DNA of 64,000 bases. It comes from Tritrichomonas musculus. Lineage: Eukaryota > Parabasalia > Tritrichomonadida > Tritrichomonadidae. The position numbers were made by a program, and so were the translations under genes. Shown here piece after piece: positions 1 through 11,159 of this stretch (the first letter of the stretch is position 1; each line of letters begins with the position of its first letter). The DNA lies in NCBI GenBank assembly GCA_039105265.1, contig JAPFFF010000025.1, positions 124,001 through 188,000 of the forward strand, read 5' to 3'. The notes under the pieces were generated by a model that worked only from the letters and a program-made list of their open reading frames with translations, had not been told where the DNA came from and made no database searches.

Positions 1-2811
1 AAAAAATTTTAAAAATTTTGAAAGTTTATAAACTTTTTTAATAAATATGTTTTTTTATGAAATATACAATGCAGATATAATATTTTTTAAAAAACTAAAG
101 TAAAACTTGCTGTACTTATTTTTTTATTTCAATTTTGGATTGATACCCATGTTTTCTACGATAGGAGATACTTTTTCCAATTCAATGATTTACATATTAT
201 TCTCTCACAATTTTTGTTTAAAAAAGTTCTAGAGTACGTTTATTTTCTTTAGAACATATTTTCTATTTATTCAAAAAATGACAGTTCTTTTTTTATTATT
301 CAATTTTGTAAAAAAAAAAATACGTTTTTTATTTATTTTTTTCCAAAAAATTAGTTTTCTCCTTCATTTTTTAGTAATTCAAAAAAAAAAGTTTTAAAAA
401 TATTTTATCTATCTAAAGCTTATTATTTTTCATAAATAAAATTTTTGGTAAAAAAAAAAAGCTGAAAAAATTCTTTTCGTTTGAAAATGTACTTCATTTT
501 AAACAATGGTTTATTATCAAAAAATATTTCTCTGGTAATTATCTTTCGAATAAAAGATGTTTCATCTCTTTTTATTTTTTTATCCTTGCAAAATGCATAA
601 TTTATGATTTAAATTTTTTTTAAATATACTTGGTGTAACCGAAATATATATACATATTTAACATATACATTACTAAATTTTTATTTTAACATAAAATCTA
701 TTAAATGTCTTTTTGATTGTTATATATCTTGAGTTTTTATGCTTCATTACTTTAATAAAAATGGCTTAGACATGAATAGTAATGTAATAAACTCTTCATA
801 CAATACTTTTATATGATTTTTTCACCATCTTTTTTTTCGAGATAATTAAATATTATTTTGGTATTTATTTGATAAATAGACAAATTGAAGGGAGTATATC
901 ATATATTATTTGAGATCAAATATTGTTCATGATGTTTTTTCTTTTTTTATTGGTAAAATAAATAAAAAAAAAAATATAAATCAAGCAAAATTTAATTAAT
1001 TTATAAAATTATAATTACATATTTCAATTTAATAGTATATATTTAAAAAGGCAATTTAGTTTTTTTGATTTATTTTTCATAAAATAAGATATTTTTATTC
1101 TATGATTAAATTGTGAATTTATATTTTATCTTCAGAAAATTGAGATTATTATATTAATTTTATTACAAAATTCTGAATTTATATTATTTTTCTTCAGAAA
1201 AAGATAATATTTTATAAATTTCTAAATCACAACATTTTTATAATAATGACAAGGCTGATTATTCAAACATTATTAATAATTAAAAAAATATTTCATAAGC
1301 ATTATTAAATTGATATCTTTTCAATTTGAATTAGAATCAAATAAAGCATTCAATTTTAAATGTTGATTATTTAGTCTATATATAATAAAATGTAATAATT
1401 TTCAAATAATTTTAAACATATTTGTTAATTAAAAATTATATATTCATGGAAAATAAATACTATAAAATATAAAGCTCTTTAAATATAGAAAAATATGTTC
1501 CAATAGATTAAATATCTTTCAATTCTTTTATCTATTTGATTTGAATGCAAATGTCTTAGAAAAAAAATCAATGATGACAATTCTTTTTTGAATACTTTTA
1601 TTTCAAAAATTAGCTGACACATTGAATTTTAAATGGAATTCAATTGGAAAAAGTATCTCCCATCGTAGAAAACATGGGTATTCAAAAATTTGTATGCTTA
1701 TAATGCTTTTTAGTTGGAAAAGATTTAGACCAATCAAACGGTCTCCTTTAGACCATGTAAAGCTATTAAAAGTGATTGTAAAGCATTCAAATAACAAAAA
1801 AATCGGTTTTTTAGACCAAGATGGCACTTTTGTTAGACCACGAAAAAACCAAGATTTTTTTCTTGAAAAAGTGAATTTTTTCAGAATTTTTTTGAATTAA
1901 AAAAGCATTGGCGGAATTTAAAAAATCTCATAAAAAGTGGAGAAATTATAAGATTTATTTAAAAATTATATATTAGCCTAAATTAGCCTATAACTGGTAT
2001 TTTTGACTACTGTTTGTTTGAGTAAAAATACTATTTATTAGAAAAATCTTTTATTTTATGTAAAAATTTTAAAAATTTTATGATTATATTTCAATGTATA
2101 TTTAGCTGGTCTAATAGACCAAAAAATATCAATGTCCAAAGGTCTAAAAATGAAGGCCTAAAATAAGGTTATATTAATCTTTATTTTTTAATATATGGAT
2201 TAAAATAAAACACATTATTTATTAAAATATATATATAGTTTTCATATGACATGTCATGATAAATACATTCGTCCGCCATTTATGAATGTACAGTTGAAAT
2301 CAGATAAAAATATTTTTTATAAAATGTATTTTTATTACACTTTAAATCCCCATATTTATTTAAAGCCAAACTCAAATTTTTCCTCTCTCTTTAAAAATTT
2401 GACATTTTTTTGGCGGTTGATCCCCCTATTAAAGGAGATTTAATGTTTATGTGAAAATTTTAACGAGTTTTTATTGAAAAAGTTTTCTTAACAAAAATAA
2501 AAAACTCAATTTAGAAAAGATTTAATACAATCAAAGAAAAAAAACCTTTAGCTATGAAAGTTTTTTCAGTATATAAATAAAATAGGGAAATAATTCAAAA
2601 AAAGGAAGTAAAAAAGGAATTGATAAATTGAATAAAAAAAATTTTTTTAATTTATTTACATGAATAATATATATTTACTGTTATAATTAAATATTTATGT
2701 TTATATAAATATTATATAAGATATTTTACAATATAAAAGTATTTTTATCAGTTAAATATCAAGATATATAAATTTTTTATTACAATCTAAACGTATATAA
2801 ATAGGAAGTAT
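1..2811. other. AT-rich gene-free stretch
   Basis: About 2.8 kb of very AT-rich DNA upstream of the first host gene. Only short open frames occur (for example 1622-1900 on the plus strand, 92 codons) and none resembles a family I know. The stretch 1731-2150 repeats the short phrase TTAGACCA or its complement several times. An inverted repeat pair lies at 143-182 and 1642-1681 and is listed separately. I see no RNA gene. Confidence 0.6.
143..1681. repeat. 40 bp inverted repeat pair 1.46 kb apart
   Basis: The 40 bases at 143-182 recur at 1642-1681 in reverse complement with a single mismatch, which stands out in such AT-rich DNA because the arm has mixed composition (core ATACCCATGTTTTCTACG). 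Outside the arms the flanks do not match. This could be the ends of a decayed DNA transposon of about 1.54 kb, or two opposite fragments of a dispersed repeat. No transposase is recognisable between the arms. The 92-codon frame at 1622-1900 overlaps the right arm and is probably part of the repeat rather than a gene. Confidence 0.55.
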
Positions 2812-2816
2812 TCATT
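2812..2816 (+). promoter_or_regulatory. initiator-like element TCATT
   Basis: TCATT matches the trichomonad initiator consensus TCA(+1)Py(T/A). The putative +1 A lies at 2814, 12 nt before the start codon of the discoidin-like gene at 2826. An ATG at 2819 is in another frame, so scanning would have to pass it or start from a slightly later base. Confidence 0.45.
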
Positions 2817-2825
2817 TTATGTTTA

Positions 2826-3713
2826 ATGAGCCAATGCCCCCCGCATTTTGGAAGCAAGCCAATACTTGTCAAAAAAACTTATCAAGAATTATGGCAAAAG
2901 ATTTCTCAAGGAATAAATGCAAATAGTAGTTACAATTCATTTTACAATTCGCAAGATGATTCATATTTTAGAGAATTACCTAAATCACAAGAACTTTTAA
3001 CCGATAATTACATGACTTTTCACAATAAAATTGATTATTCTAATTATGTTTGTGTATCTCCTGATCAAATCAAAATTTCGAATCCTTATGATTGTTTTCA
3101 TGGAATATTGTTTTTCATTTACTATAATTCTGAAAACAAGCTCAATACAGAAGAACTTGAATTTCATTATTCATATGCTTCGAAACGTGACAGTCTAGCC
3201 GATTTAACCCAGCAAAATAGCAATGCAAGAGATCAATACAACATTTTAAACATCTTTGAATATCAGAACATTAGAAACACCTTCTTAATTAGGCAGATAA
3301 AAAATGCTTTTTTCGGCATCACATTTAAAAGGATAAAAGTGACACCTGTCTCATATTCAGTACGATCAGGATCCCTTCAAAATAATCGCACTAATCTAGT
3401 TTCTTTTGTTTTTGAAGGCTATGATGAGCAAAAGAACAGTTGGGATGTTCTCGATGAAAGAGTGAATATCAATGATTTGACGGTTAATGGCGGTTTTGCC
3501 TTATTTTATGTTCATTATACCAAAAAAAGTTATTCTTCATTCAAAATTAGGCAAACAGATAGAGGAAGTAACGGTTTGTGGGGCTTTGCACTAGCGGCAT
3601 TTGACATTAATGGCATCATTACTGAGTGCGACAGCTCGTTCCAAAATGATTTCATCGGCACCCAATTCGATCATTTTGACCCAACAATTGACATGACTGA
3701 CTTTTTGATGTAA
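2826..3713 (+). CDS. discoidin-like (F5/8C-type) domain protein
   Basis: A 295-residue protein. Residues about 165-285 resemble the F5/8 type C-like beta-sandwich domain that is greatly expanded in trichomonads. The tell-tale points are a PVSYSVRSG strand, then an FEGYDEQKNSWDVLDER strand where these proteins compare the ligand-binding loop and a helix, then the closing FKIRQTDRGSNGLWGFALAAFDING block. The N-terminal half (about 60-150) is less clear but may be a second, degenerate sandwich. No signal peptide or membrane segment is visible, so it is probably cytosolic. In related trichomonad proteins this domain often follows a BTB domain, which is absent here. The function is unknown; binding of carbohydrate or protein ligands is inferred from the fold only. 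It stands alone, head to tail with nothing, and its 3' side runs into a 53 nt poly-T tract. Confidence 0.7.
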   Translation: MSQCPPHFGSKPILVKKTYQELWQKISQGINANSSYNSFYNSQDDSYFRELPKSQELLTDNYMTFHNKIDYSNYVCVSPDQIKISNPYDCFHGILFFIYYNSENKLNTEELEFHYSYASKRDSLADLTQQNSNARDQYNILNIFEYQNIRNTFLIRQIKNAFFGITFKRIKVTPVSYSVRSGSLQNNRTNLVSFVFEGYDEQKNSWDVLDERVNINDLTVNGGFALFYVHYTKKSYSSFKIRQTDRGSNGLWGFALAAFDINGIITECDSSFQNDFIGTQFDHFDPTIDMTDFLM

Positions 3714-3780
3714 GCATTGATAAGTGAATATTCATGATATAGCATATATTATAATTATAGATCTATAATTCATACATAAA

Positions 3781-3782
<2 letters not shown>

Positions 3783-3835
<53 letters not shown>
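3783..3835. repeat. poly-T tract of 53 nt
   Basis: An uninterrupted run of 53 T just after the discoidin-like gene. It may be a length-unstable homopolymer, the scar of a retroposed poly-A tail on the minus strand, or partly an assembly artefact. Confidence 0.9.
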
Positions 3836-3838
<3 letters not shown>

Positions 3839-3973
3839 TTAATTCAAAATGAATAAATCAATATCAATTTTTACTGCAGTAACTCTAAGGACTTCCTGTA
3901 TTCATAAAAAAAATTAAAGCTTGTCCGAAAAAATGGAAAGTGAAAGTCAATTAACTGATAAAAAAAATCAGCA

Positions 3974-4117
3974 GTGTTAGTAATCAATTCAGCATTTGAA
4001 ATAAGATTAGAAAATGCAGGTGTCAAATTTCTTCCATTTCACATCACTTCTCAATTAGTGGACAAACTTAACTATCAGATTGGTGAACAGAAAGCATCCC
4101 TGGCTTTCTATGAATAA
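3974..4117 (+). pseudogene. possible 3' remnant of a protein-coding gene
   Basis: This 48-codon stretch ends in TAA and has balanced amino-acid use (phrases such as SAFEIRLENAGVKFLPF and NYQIGEQKASLAF), unlike the Lys/Asn/Ile/Phe-rich noise of the spacers around it. There is no convincing open start; the bases just upstream hold a short coding-like stretch in another frame. It looks like the tail end of a decayed host gene lying between the discoidin-like gene and the formin. I do not recognise the family. Confidence 0.3.
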
Positions 4118-4288
4118 GATTTTTTAAAAAAAAAAAAAAAAAAAAAATAAAAAATAAAAATAAAAAGTTCTTTGAATTCAAATGATCAATCATTTATATA
4201 AAAAGTCAAATTTGCCTTTAAAAAAAAAAGATATTTAAAAATCATAAAAAAAAAAAAAATAAATAAATAAATAATGATAAAAAAGAAT

Positions 4289-7200
4289 TCACTTCCTCTT
4301 TCCACGTACGAGTGCCATAGCTGCCATCAGGTCGTTCTGGCTTGGCATAGCAGCGCTACTCATCAAGTTAGAATTCTTCACGTCCTCTGGTCTACCTTCT
4401 TCCAAGTTTGACATCATCATATCCAAGACGCCTCTCTTTGACGATCTTCTTTGTTTGTTCACGTTTGGACCAGGCGTTCTTGGCTTCAAGTTTTCTAGTT
4501 TCTTTCTCTTTTCCTCGTCGGCCTTCATCTTGTCCAAGTCCTTCTTGCCTCTCTGGAAGTCAGTGATGAAGTCAGCGAAAGTTTCGATGAACTCGTTCAT
4601 CTTCATCTTTCCAGGATCTTCGCCGTACAACTGAGCGATCTTTTTATATTTGTCATTAATTGTCACGATCAACTTTTGGTTGGATTCTATTTCATCCTGA
4701 TGCTGCTCTGAGAACTCTTTGCATTTCGGATAGAACTTGTCGCCTTTGCTGACAAGTGTCTGTGCTTTAGGCATGTAATTCTGGCACTTTTTGAATGAGC
4801 CAGCCAAAGTCTGCATGTCCTTAGTGATTGTGTCCAGATCGTAACGCAAGCAATCCTTAACTACGGAGAATTCATCGACGATCTTTGTGGAATCTGGATA
4901 CTTGTCGTAGACTGTCTGCACAACGTAATGAAGCATTGTGTAGCCCGGCTTGTGGCTTCTTAGTTCCTTCAATTTGGCGAAGGTCTCGATCTTGAATCCG
5001 TAGGCGCCGCCACGAGGAGTGCCACCGTTGATGTAGTTGCCTGTCTTCAAGATAACGAGAAGTATTTCATTGAGATGCTTGTTGTTTTGGAGGATGTCTA
5101 AAGCTGACAGCATCGTGTTCAGTGGTGGCGTTATGTCTTCCATTCTCGAGGTGAATGTCTGCGTGAGCAGGAGGAGATCAAAGTGGATCTGAAGATCATC
5201 AACTGTGGCCAACTCGAGGAAGAATTGTTCACAAACGCCGAGTTGACTCTTGTCTCCATCAAAGTCTTTCACCATTTGAATCTCGTCTGGACTTGGCGAG
5301 TTGCTGATCATGTTCTCAACTTGGTCCTCGCTGAAAATTGGATCAATTTGGCGAATGTGATTGGCAATCTCCTTGTAGCTCATCTTGATCCTCGAGAGAA
5401 GAATGGCAACAGACTTGCTCTTGTTGGATTCAACGAGCTCAATCGTCTTAGGAACGGCTGGACCGCCTGGAAGTGGAAGATTTGGCTTGGATGAGGTCTT
5501 AACGGCTGGTTCTTGGGCTGCAAACAATTCTTCGAGGCTTTTTAGATCAATTTTAACGTCTTTGTCATCAAGATTCTTCCAGATCGTCGGCTCAATTTGG
5601 CCATCGCTGATTTTGGCCCAGAAAATAGACTTCATCTTCTTCGGTGGTGCAACATTCGGCTTCTTGGGTGGCCCTTGCCTGACTCCGCCAGGTGGTGGTG
5701 GAGCTCCTGGAGGAGGGGGAGGGGGAGGAGGTGCTCCGGGTGGTGGAGGTGGCGGTGGTGGTGCGCCTGGAGGTGGTGGTGGTGGTGGAGGAGGAGGTGG
5801 GACACCGAGATCTGCACCACCCGGTGGTGGAGGAGGTGGTGGCGGAGGTGGTGGTGGAGGAGGAGCTCCTGAGTCTGCTGAAGGGTCAAATCCGCCTGGT
5901 GGTGGCGGTGGGGGAGGTGGAGGAGGCGGTGGAGGTGGAGGAGGTCCTGCAAGAGGAGTTCCATCTGGATGTGGATGAAAAGGAGCTGAAGATTGGGCAG
6001 CTAAAGAGATTTTTTGTTGAGCTTCTTCAAGTTGTCTTGTTATTTCATCAAGTTGGCGGGATTTATCATCAAGTTGATTCTTGATCTGAGAGATTTGTTG
6101 CTCAGCTTTTGATTTTTCGTCTCGAAGTTGCTTTTTAACTGCTTCAAGTTTGTCTGTCAATTTTTTGTTCTTCTTTTCTAGCTCTAATGATGCTGATGTA
6201 CTGGCTGCTGCGGCAACAGCTGAAGCAGCATTTGATTGTTGTTGTTGCTGCTGTTTCTGTTTCAGTTGTTCAAGGGCTGACGCAGCTTCGGCTTTGGCAT
6301 TTGATACTTCTCGCTCAGAATTTGATAATTGTTTCTTGAGATCTTCAATTTGTTTGGTTAAGCTGGCATTATCAGAAGTCAACTGGCTAATCTGGTTCGT
6401 CTCTCTCTTGTTCTGGTCCATGAGATTCTGAAGTTCTTCTCTCTCTTGGATTGCTTTAGCATTTTGCGATTTAAGTGCTGTGATTTGATTTTGTAAGCTC
6501 TGGATTTGGCTCTTAAAGGCATTTTTCTGTTCTTCGTATGTTTCTTTCTGCCTGTTGATTTCTTCACGGGATCGTTGATTTTCTAATTTAAGAGTCTCAA
6601 TAAGACTGACTTTTGAGGCTAAATCTTGGACTTTATTCTTAATTTGATCTCTTTCTGAAGACAGTTTCATGATCTGGTCTTGAAGATTCTTATTCTCATT
6701 TTGAAGATCTTCTTTTTCTTTGTTTTTAACTTCAAGTGAAGCTTTCAATTGGGTAATAGTGATATCATCTTTAGAAGCTTTGGTTGAAGTCCTCTTTGAA
6801 CTTTGGGAGGCAACTCCTGATTTTAATAATTCTAATTCTTTGTTGGCTTGATCAAGTTGACTTTGGATTGCTTTCTTATCTCTTGTAAATGTATCAAATT
6901 GAGTTTGGAATGATTGTACTGTCAACTGTAATGCTTGAATCATTTGTTCTTTCTCTCTCATTTCTTTGGTAAGTTTCTGATTTTCTTCACGAAGAGTTTT
7001 GAGTTCTTCATTTGCGCTAGTTACTTCTTCGCTCAATTCAGAGGCGTCTGAGCTTTGATTGGCAGATTTTGAAAGTAAAGATGATGACGACGTTGAAACT
7101 GGAACATTGGTATCTTTCAAAACAATAGATGGGACAAAAGATGTCTTCTTGTACAATTTTTTGTAAAAATCTTCTGTAAAGGTTGCATTTGAGCCTGGAT

Positions 7201-8371
7201 TGTATAATGAATTTAAATGTAAAGCTTGGTAAGCTGTATCGTCAATGGAAATATGCATTTTCCTAGATTGGTATTGGCGGAAAAGTGTCAAAAAGTTACT
7301 TAAAAATTGATAGATTTTTGGAAATTGACGCTTGTTTTGACATTCAATTTCAATCAGTGCTAAACTCATATTCCAATCAACCTTTTCACCTACGATACTT
7401 TGTAAATATTTATGAACATCATGCTCTTTAAATGGGTTGATGTTCTTTGATGGTGGGAAAACTTGGCTTAATGGTACTAATATATCATCAACATTCTTTA
7501 AAAAGAATGCTCTACCTGAGTACACTTTTTCTGTTTCTGCTATTTTTAAGGTACGTAATTGAGTGAAAATTGATTCTTTCTGAAGTTGTAATATGAAATT
7601 AACTTTGGCAGAGATTTTGTCATATCTTACAAACAAAGCGTTTAAAAATGGAACGATGCATTTAACAACGACCAAATCAGGTTCTCTTTTCAAAATGGAT
7701 CCAATAATTGTATAAAGGTTATTCCCTTCAAAATAATGTGATATTTTATCTGCGTTTTCAGTAAAAAGGACAAAAGGAATGAGATCCTCTAAAACAAGCA
7801 CAAATACTTCGTCGTTTTGGATTGATAATGCTTTAAATAAAGCCGGCAATAATCTTTTCTCGTTCAAAAGTTCTTTTTGGCCTGAATCAAGGTTTTCAAT
7901 ATCACCAATGCATGCAAATATGTATTTGAAAAATTCAAGATCCTTTTTATCTGTATGTAAATTTTTGAATTTATCTTGTGTATCGTATTGGAGAATCTTG
8001 TTAATAAGTATCATATGGCCTTTTTGTTTGATGATAAATTCTTCCCCCCATGAAATTGAACCTTGTTTGAGCATAAAATGTAGAGAAGTCAAAGACTCGA
8101 CATTAAGATACTGATAATTGTTCATCGTAATGTATTTAACGAAGCATTCGGGTGATGGTTGTTGTTCATAAAGCATTGCTTGGGCTTGAATAAAGGCCCA
8201 TCGTTTTTTCGAATCGAATTTCATCATTTTTTCCATAGCTTCATCATTTTGGCCCATATCATTTAAAATGGCCTCGAAAGCGGTATTAACAGCATCATCT
8301 GATGGTTGGCTTTCAGCCAATGGAATAATACGAAATGATTTAAACAGTTCACGAGGAACTATTTGTTTCAT
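4289..8371 (-). CDS. Diaphanous-type formin (FH1-FH2)
   Basis: A 1360-residue actin nucleator and elongator with the full Diaphanous-related layout. Residues about 20-380 form a helical GBD/FH3-like armadillo region. About 440-790 is a long coiled coil. FH1 (about 800-895) has five proline runs, the longest about 17 residues, for binding profilin-actin. FH2 (about 905-1290) starts at PPKKMKSIFWAKI and includes the lasso-type Trp and the conserved GNYINGGTPRGGAYGF block. A DAD-like tail follows at about 1310-1325 (GVLDMMMSNLEEGR), with basic residues at the very end (RGKRK). FH2 dimers cap barbed ends processively. The DAD-FH3 pair suggests autoinhibition released by a Rho-type GTPase. An initiator-like TCATA lies just before the start. 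The gene runs away from the coiled-coil gene at 9389 with about 1 kb between them. The plus strand over FH1 gives long glycine-rich frames that are shadows. Confidence 0.95.
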   Translation of the reverse strand: MKQIVPRELFKSFRIIPLAESQPSDDAVNTAFEAILNDMGQNDEAMEKMMKFDSKKRWAFIQAQAMLYEQQPSPECFVKYITMNNYQYLNVESLTSLHFMLKQGSISWGEEFIIKQKGHMILINKILQYDTQDKFKNLHTDKKDLEFFKYIFACIGDIENLDSGQKELLNEKRLLPALFKALSIQNDEVFVLVLEDLIPFVLFTENADKISHYFEGNNLYTIIGSILKREPDLVVVKCIVPFLNALFVRYDKISAKVNFILQLQKESIFTQLRTLKIAETEKVYSGRAFFLKNVDDILVPLSQVFPPSKNINPFKEHDVHKYLQSIVGEKVDWNMSLALIEIECQNKRQFPKIYQFLSNFLTLFRQYQSRKMHISIDDTAYQALHLNSLYNPGSNATFTEDFYKKLYKKTSFVPSIVLKDTNVPVSTSSSSLLSKSANQSSDASELSEEVTSANEELKTLREENQKLTKEMREKEQMIQALQLTVQSFQTQFDTFTRDKKAIQSQLDQANKELELLKSGVASQSSKRTSTKASKDDITITQLKASLEVKNKEKEDLQNENKNLQDQIMKLSSERDQIKNKVQDLASKVSLIETLKLENQRSREEINRQKETYEEQKNAFKSQIQSLQNQITALKSQNAKAIQEREELQNLMDQNKRETNQISQLTSDNASLTKQIEDLKKQLSNSEREVSNAKAEAASALEQLKQKQQQQQQSNAASAVAAAASTSASLELEKKNKKLTDKLEAVKKQLRDEKSKAEQQISQIKNQLDDKSRQLDEITRQLEEAQQKISLAAQSSAPFHPHPDGTPLAGPPPPPPPPPPPPPPPPGGFDPSADSGAPPPPPPPPPPPPPPGGADLGVPPPPPPPPPPPGAPPPPPPPPGAPPPPPPPPGAPPPPGGVRQGPPKKPNVAPPKKMKSIFWAKISDGQIEPTIWKNLDDKDVKIDLKSLEELFAAQEPAVKTSSKPNLPLPGGPAVPKTIELVESNKSKSVAILLSRIKMSYKEIANHIRQIDPIFSEDQVENMISNSPSPDEIQMVKDFDGDKSQLGVCEQFFLELATVDDLQIHFDLLLLTQTFTSRMEDITPPLNTMLSALDILQNNKHLNEILLVILKTGNYINGGTPRGGAYGFKIETFAKLKELRSHKPGYTMLHYVVQTVYDKYPDSTKIVDEFSVVKDCLRYDLDTITKDMQTLAGSFKKCQNYMPKAQTLVSKGDKFYPKCKEFSEQHQDEIESNQKLIVTINDKYKKIAQLYGEDPGKMKMNEFIETFADFITDFQRGKKDLDKMKADEEKRKKLENLKPRTPGPNVNKQRRSSKRGVLDMMMSNLEEGRPEDVKNSNLMSSAAMPSQNDLMAAMALVRGKRK

Positions 8372-8376
8372 TCTAT

Positions 8377-8381
8377 TATGA
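8377..8381 (-). promoter_or_regulatory. initiator-like element TCATA of the formin gene
   Basis: On the minus strand TCATA fits the trichomonad initiator consensus TCA(+1)Py(T/A) and lies 6-10 nt upstream of the formin start codon (8371). Very short 5' leaders are normal in this group. Confidence 0.45.
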
Positions 8382-9388
8382 AATTCAATTTATTGAAATT
8401 GTAACTTTTTAATATGGTTACAGTTTTTTTTATTAAATTTAATTTCAATGGAATACAATGGTTTACATATAAAGAGATCAATTTTTACAATATACTCATC
8501 AAATTTTTTGAGGATTTATATCATCATTGACAACAGAGCAAAAAAAGAAAAAATATGGCTAGTTTATGCAGAAAGTATTTCATTTTAAAAGTAAATGATA
8601 ATCAAATTATTAGTATTATAATTGTTGGTTCTTTTATAACAAAAAGAAAGAAAAGTTATTTTTTGGAAACAAGTTAAAGTAGATCATTGTATTGGGCAAG
8701 TGTAGTTCGTGATAAATGGTATTGTTTTTAACAATAATTAGTTATTAGAAAGTATAATGATTCATGATAAATCGAATTGCTTTAAAATTCATTATTAATT
8801 AAAAATATTAATTTTTTTGCAATGTTTGGTTCAGGATTTGAAAATCAAATTTTGAATATATGAACTCTAAGCATAAATCTCTCAAATAAATAAATAAATT
8901 CTAAAGTTTATTCCAATATTGCTTTGAATTTATTTTATTTATAAAATATTTAAATATCTATAGGTTAAAGAAAGTAATAGCTTATCCAAGATATCGCAAA
9001 TGCTCTTTGCTTCTCTAAATGTTGCTATCAAAATCTACTAAACTGGATTGTTGTATATTAAAAAAAGAAAAATTTTAAATACGGCCACCTTCAAAAAAGG
9101 TATAAGGATAATTTATAAAAAGATCGCTAGTCATTTTTGAAATAAAAGTATAATGAATAATTCAAATAACTGAAAATCTTGATTATGTCATCCCAAACAA
9201 TATCCAAATCACAAATAAAATTTACTGTTTCTTCTTGGCTGCAAAGATATTAGATAGCATTTTGAAAAAATCGGTCATGAACCACGCTATTCATGAAGAA
9301 GAATTTTATAGAATTTAACGTTTTATATTCAAAAAATTTTGACCATTAACCGTTGAATTTAACGAACAAAATTTTCTTCTTATATTTA
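8382..9388. other. divergent spacer, no gene seen
   Basis: About 1 kb between the divergent formin and coiled-coil genes. It is AT-rich with no plausible coding frame and no RNA gene I can recognise. It must contain both promoters. No clear initiator element lies immediately before the coiled-coil gene. Confidence 0.5.
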
Positions 9389-10930
9389 ATGGCAGCAATC
9401 ACACAGATTAAAAGAGATCCAGAACAAGCTTATGAAGTTAATCAATCTAATCTAAAACATCTTGAAGAAAAATTCGAAGTTGCACTGAAAGATTCTAAAG
9501 AAGTGCCTGCTGCTTTTTCGCAATCAAACAAAATTATCAATGAAATAGCTTTATCGATTGAAAAAAGCATTGAATCTATGCAAGATCGAGCATCATATCT
9601 TCGTCGCGTTATTTTAGCAAATCAGAATGATTCAGATATTTTTTCACAAAAGCTTTTGCATATTCAAGAAGAAGAAATAGAACGGAAAAATCAATATGAA
9701 AAAGATCTTGAACAGCAAAAATCAGAGCAACAAGAAATGGAAAACGAAATGAACACAAAAATTCAGGCTGCTATTCATCAATTGAAATCTCTTAAATCTT
9801 TGCAAGAACTACGACGTCAACTTGAGCAGCAGACGCGTGCTGTCAAGAAACTTATTGAAGAAGAAAAACAATTAAATAGTAATGATATGACTAGCATGAA
9901 ACATCAAATAAATGATCAGCGCAAATTTTATGAGGATGATTTAAATACTCGACTTGAAGCAGCTAATAGATTTGCTAAAGATTTTTCAGATCTTCATATG
10001 GAACTTGCAACAGCAAAGATAATGAACGAAACCATACAAAATAGAAAACAACTTCAAGAAGAATCAGTTCGATTGGTTCAATTTATTAAAGAAAACGCTA
10101 CTCTCCGCAAAAAGCACTTCTTGGCCGATCAAGAATTCAAAATTAGTCAAAAATCATTAGAGAATATTCATTCAGATTATAGTACACTGAGATTATCTGT
10201 TGTGGAGTATGAAGAAAAAATGAATGATACTTTAAATGAACATAAGAATAATATTAGGCAATTAAGGGATGAAAAAGATGATACGATTGGAGAATTGAAG
10301 CTAAGAAAAGAAGAAGCATTACAAAATAGAAATCAACTTAACCAGGAACTTCTATCTATTAAAAAAAATCTTCAAAGAGTTGAAACATTGCGATCTGAAT
10401 CTTCACAAAAAGAATATGAAGTTCTTGATAAAATGAGTCAATCAGCAACCTTTATTTTAACAGCAATTGATAGAGCAATCAATTCAGAAACAATTCAAGA
10501 AACAGGAAACTTAAATTATGAAGCAGACCAAATATCAATTCAAAATAATGATGAAGCAATTTCACATAAGTCTGCCCCAAGAAGGCTAAATCTCATTAAA
10601 AATCAAGAAAATTCACAGAAGAGCGAGTTAACTCGCCTCATGTTGAGGCTTCAAAGCATTTCGCAGCAATTGAAAGAAGATGCATTAAAGTCGCAATCAC
10701 TTATGCAAAATTCAAATATAGAAAAGAAAGATGCTGAAACGCAAACAGACATTCAAATGAAACTAGATAGTTTAACAAAAAAGATGCAGCCACTCTCATT
10801 GCTTGAGAGAGCTAAAAACCATCGCCGAAAGCCTTCTGTTCATACATTTCGGAGACTACCGCCCATCCATAAAAGGTTGTTTGAAAAGTCTAAAGCTCCA
10901 TTATCAGTTAGGCAGACATCTTTTGTATAA
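9389..10930 (+). CDS. long coiled-coil protein
   Basis: A 513-residue protein that is almost entirely heptad-rich coiled coil from residue about 10 to 350. It is full of Glu, Lys, Gln and Leu, with very little Pro or Gly. A second, less regular coiled coil lies at about 405-470, and a basic tail (KNHRRKPSVHTFRRLPPIHKR) covers residues 471-500. The open frame extends 12 codons upstream to a TTG, but the first ATG is at 9389 and is taken as the start. There is no signal peptide or membrane segment. Such proteins in trichomonads are usually structural, for example in the cytoskeleton, basal bodies or axostyle, but no family signature allows that to be stated here. It is divergently placed from the formin, which is a weak hint of a cytoskeletal setting. 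Confidence 0.75.
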   Translation: MAAITQIKRDPEQAYEVNQSNLKHLEEKFEVALKDSKEVPAAFSQSNKIINEIALSIEKSIESMQDRASYLRRVILANQNDSDIFSQKLLHIQEEEIERKNQYEKDLEQQKSEQQEMENEMNTKIQAAIHQLKSLKSLQELRRQLEQQTRAVKKLIEEEKQLNSNDMTSMKHQINDQRKFYEDDLNTRLEAANRFAKDFSDLHMELATAKIMNETIQNRKQLQEESVRLVQFIKENATLRKKHFLADQEFKISQKSLENIHSDYSTLRLSVVEYEEKMNDTLNEHKNNIRQLRDEKDDTIGELKLRKEEALQNRNQLNQELLSIKKNLQRVETLRSESSQKEYEVLDKMSQSATFILTAIDRAINSETIQETGNLNYEADQISIQNNDEAISHKSAPRRLNLIKNQENSQKSELTRLMLRLQSISQQLKEDALKSQSLMQNSNIEKKDAETQTDIQMKLDSLTKKMQPLSLLERAKNHRRKPSVHTFRRLPPIHKRLFEKSKAPLSVRQTSFV

Positions 10931-11159
10931 TTCATTACTTATTATATAATGTTTTTGTTATTTATTTCGGTTGTTTTTTAAATAAATCTTTACGTCGGAA
11001 ATTAAAAAAAACAACAATATTTTTTAAAGATTCAAGCTCGGAAAAAAAATCATTTTGATCAAAGAGCGGCATAATCCATGATTTTAATTGTAAAAAAAGT
11101 TATGTTACAAGAGTAGACAGGGTCTATGGAATTTTCACTATCGTTTTATTGATCAAACT

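Noticed and set aside
1622-1900. 92-codon plus-strand frame
   Set aside because: Composition of AT-rich background, overlap with a repeat arm, and no recognisable motif.
5385-5978. Long plus-strand frames rich in Gly, Trp, Arg or Val over the formin FH1 region
   Set aside because: They are antisense shadows of the proline-rich FH1 repeat of the formin gene.
9353-9388. Twelve extra codons at the start of the coiled-coil gene
   Set aside because: That extension begins at TTG; the first ATG is at 9389.
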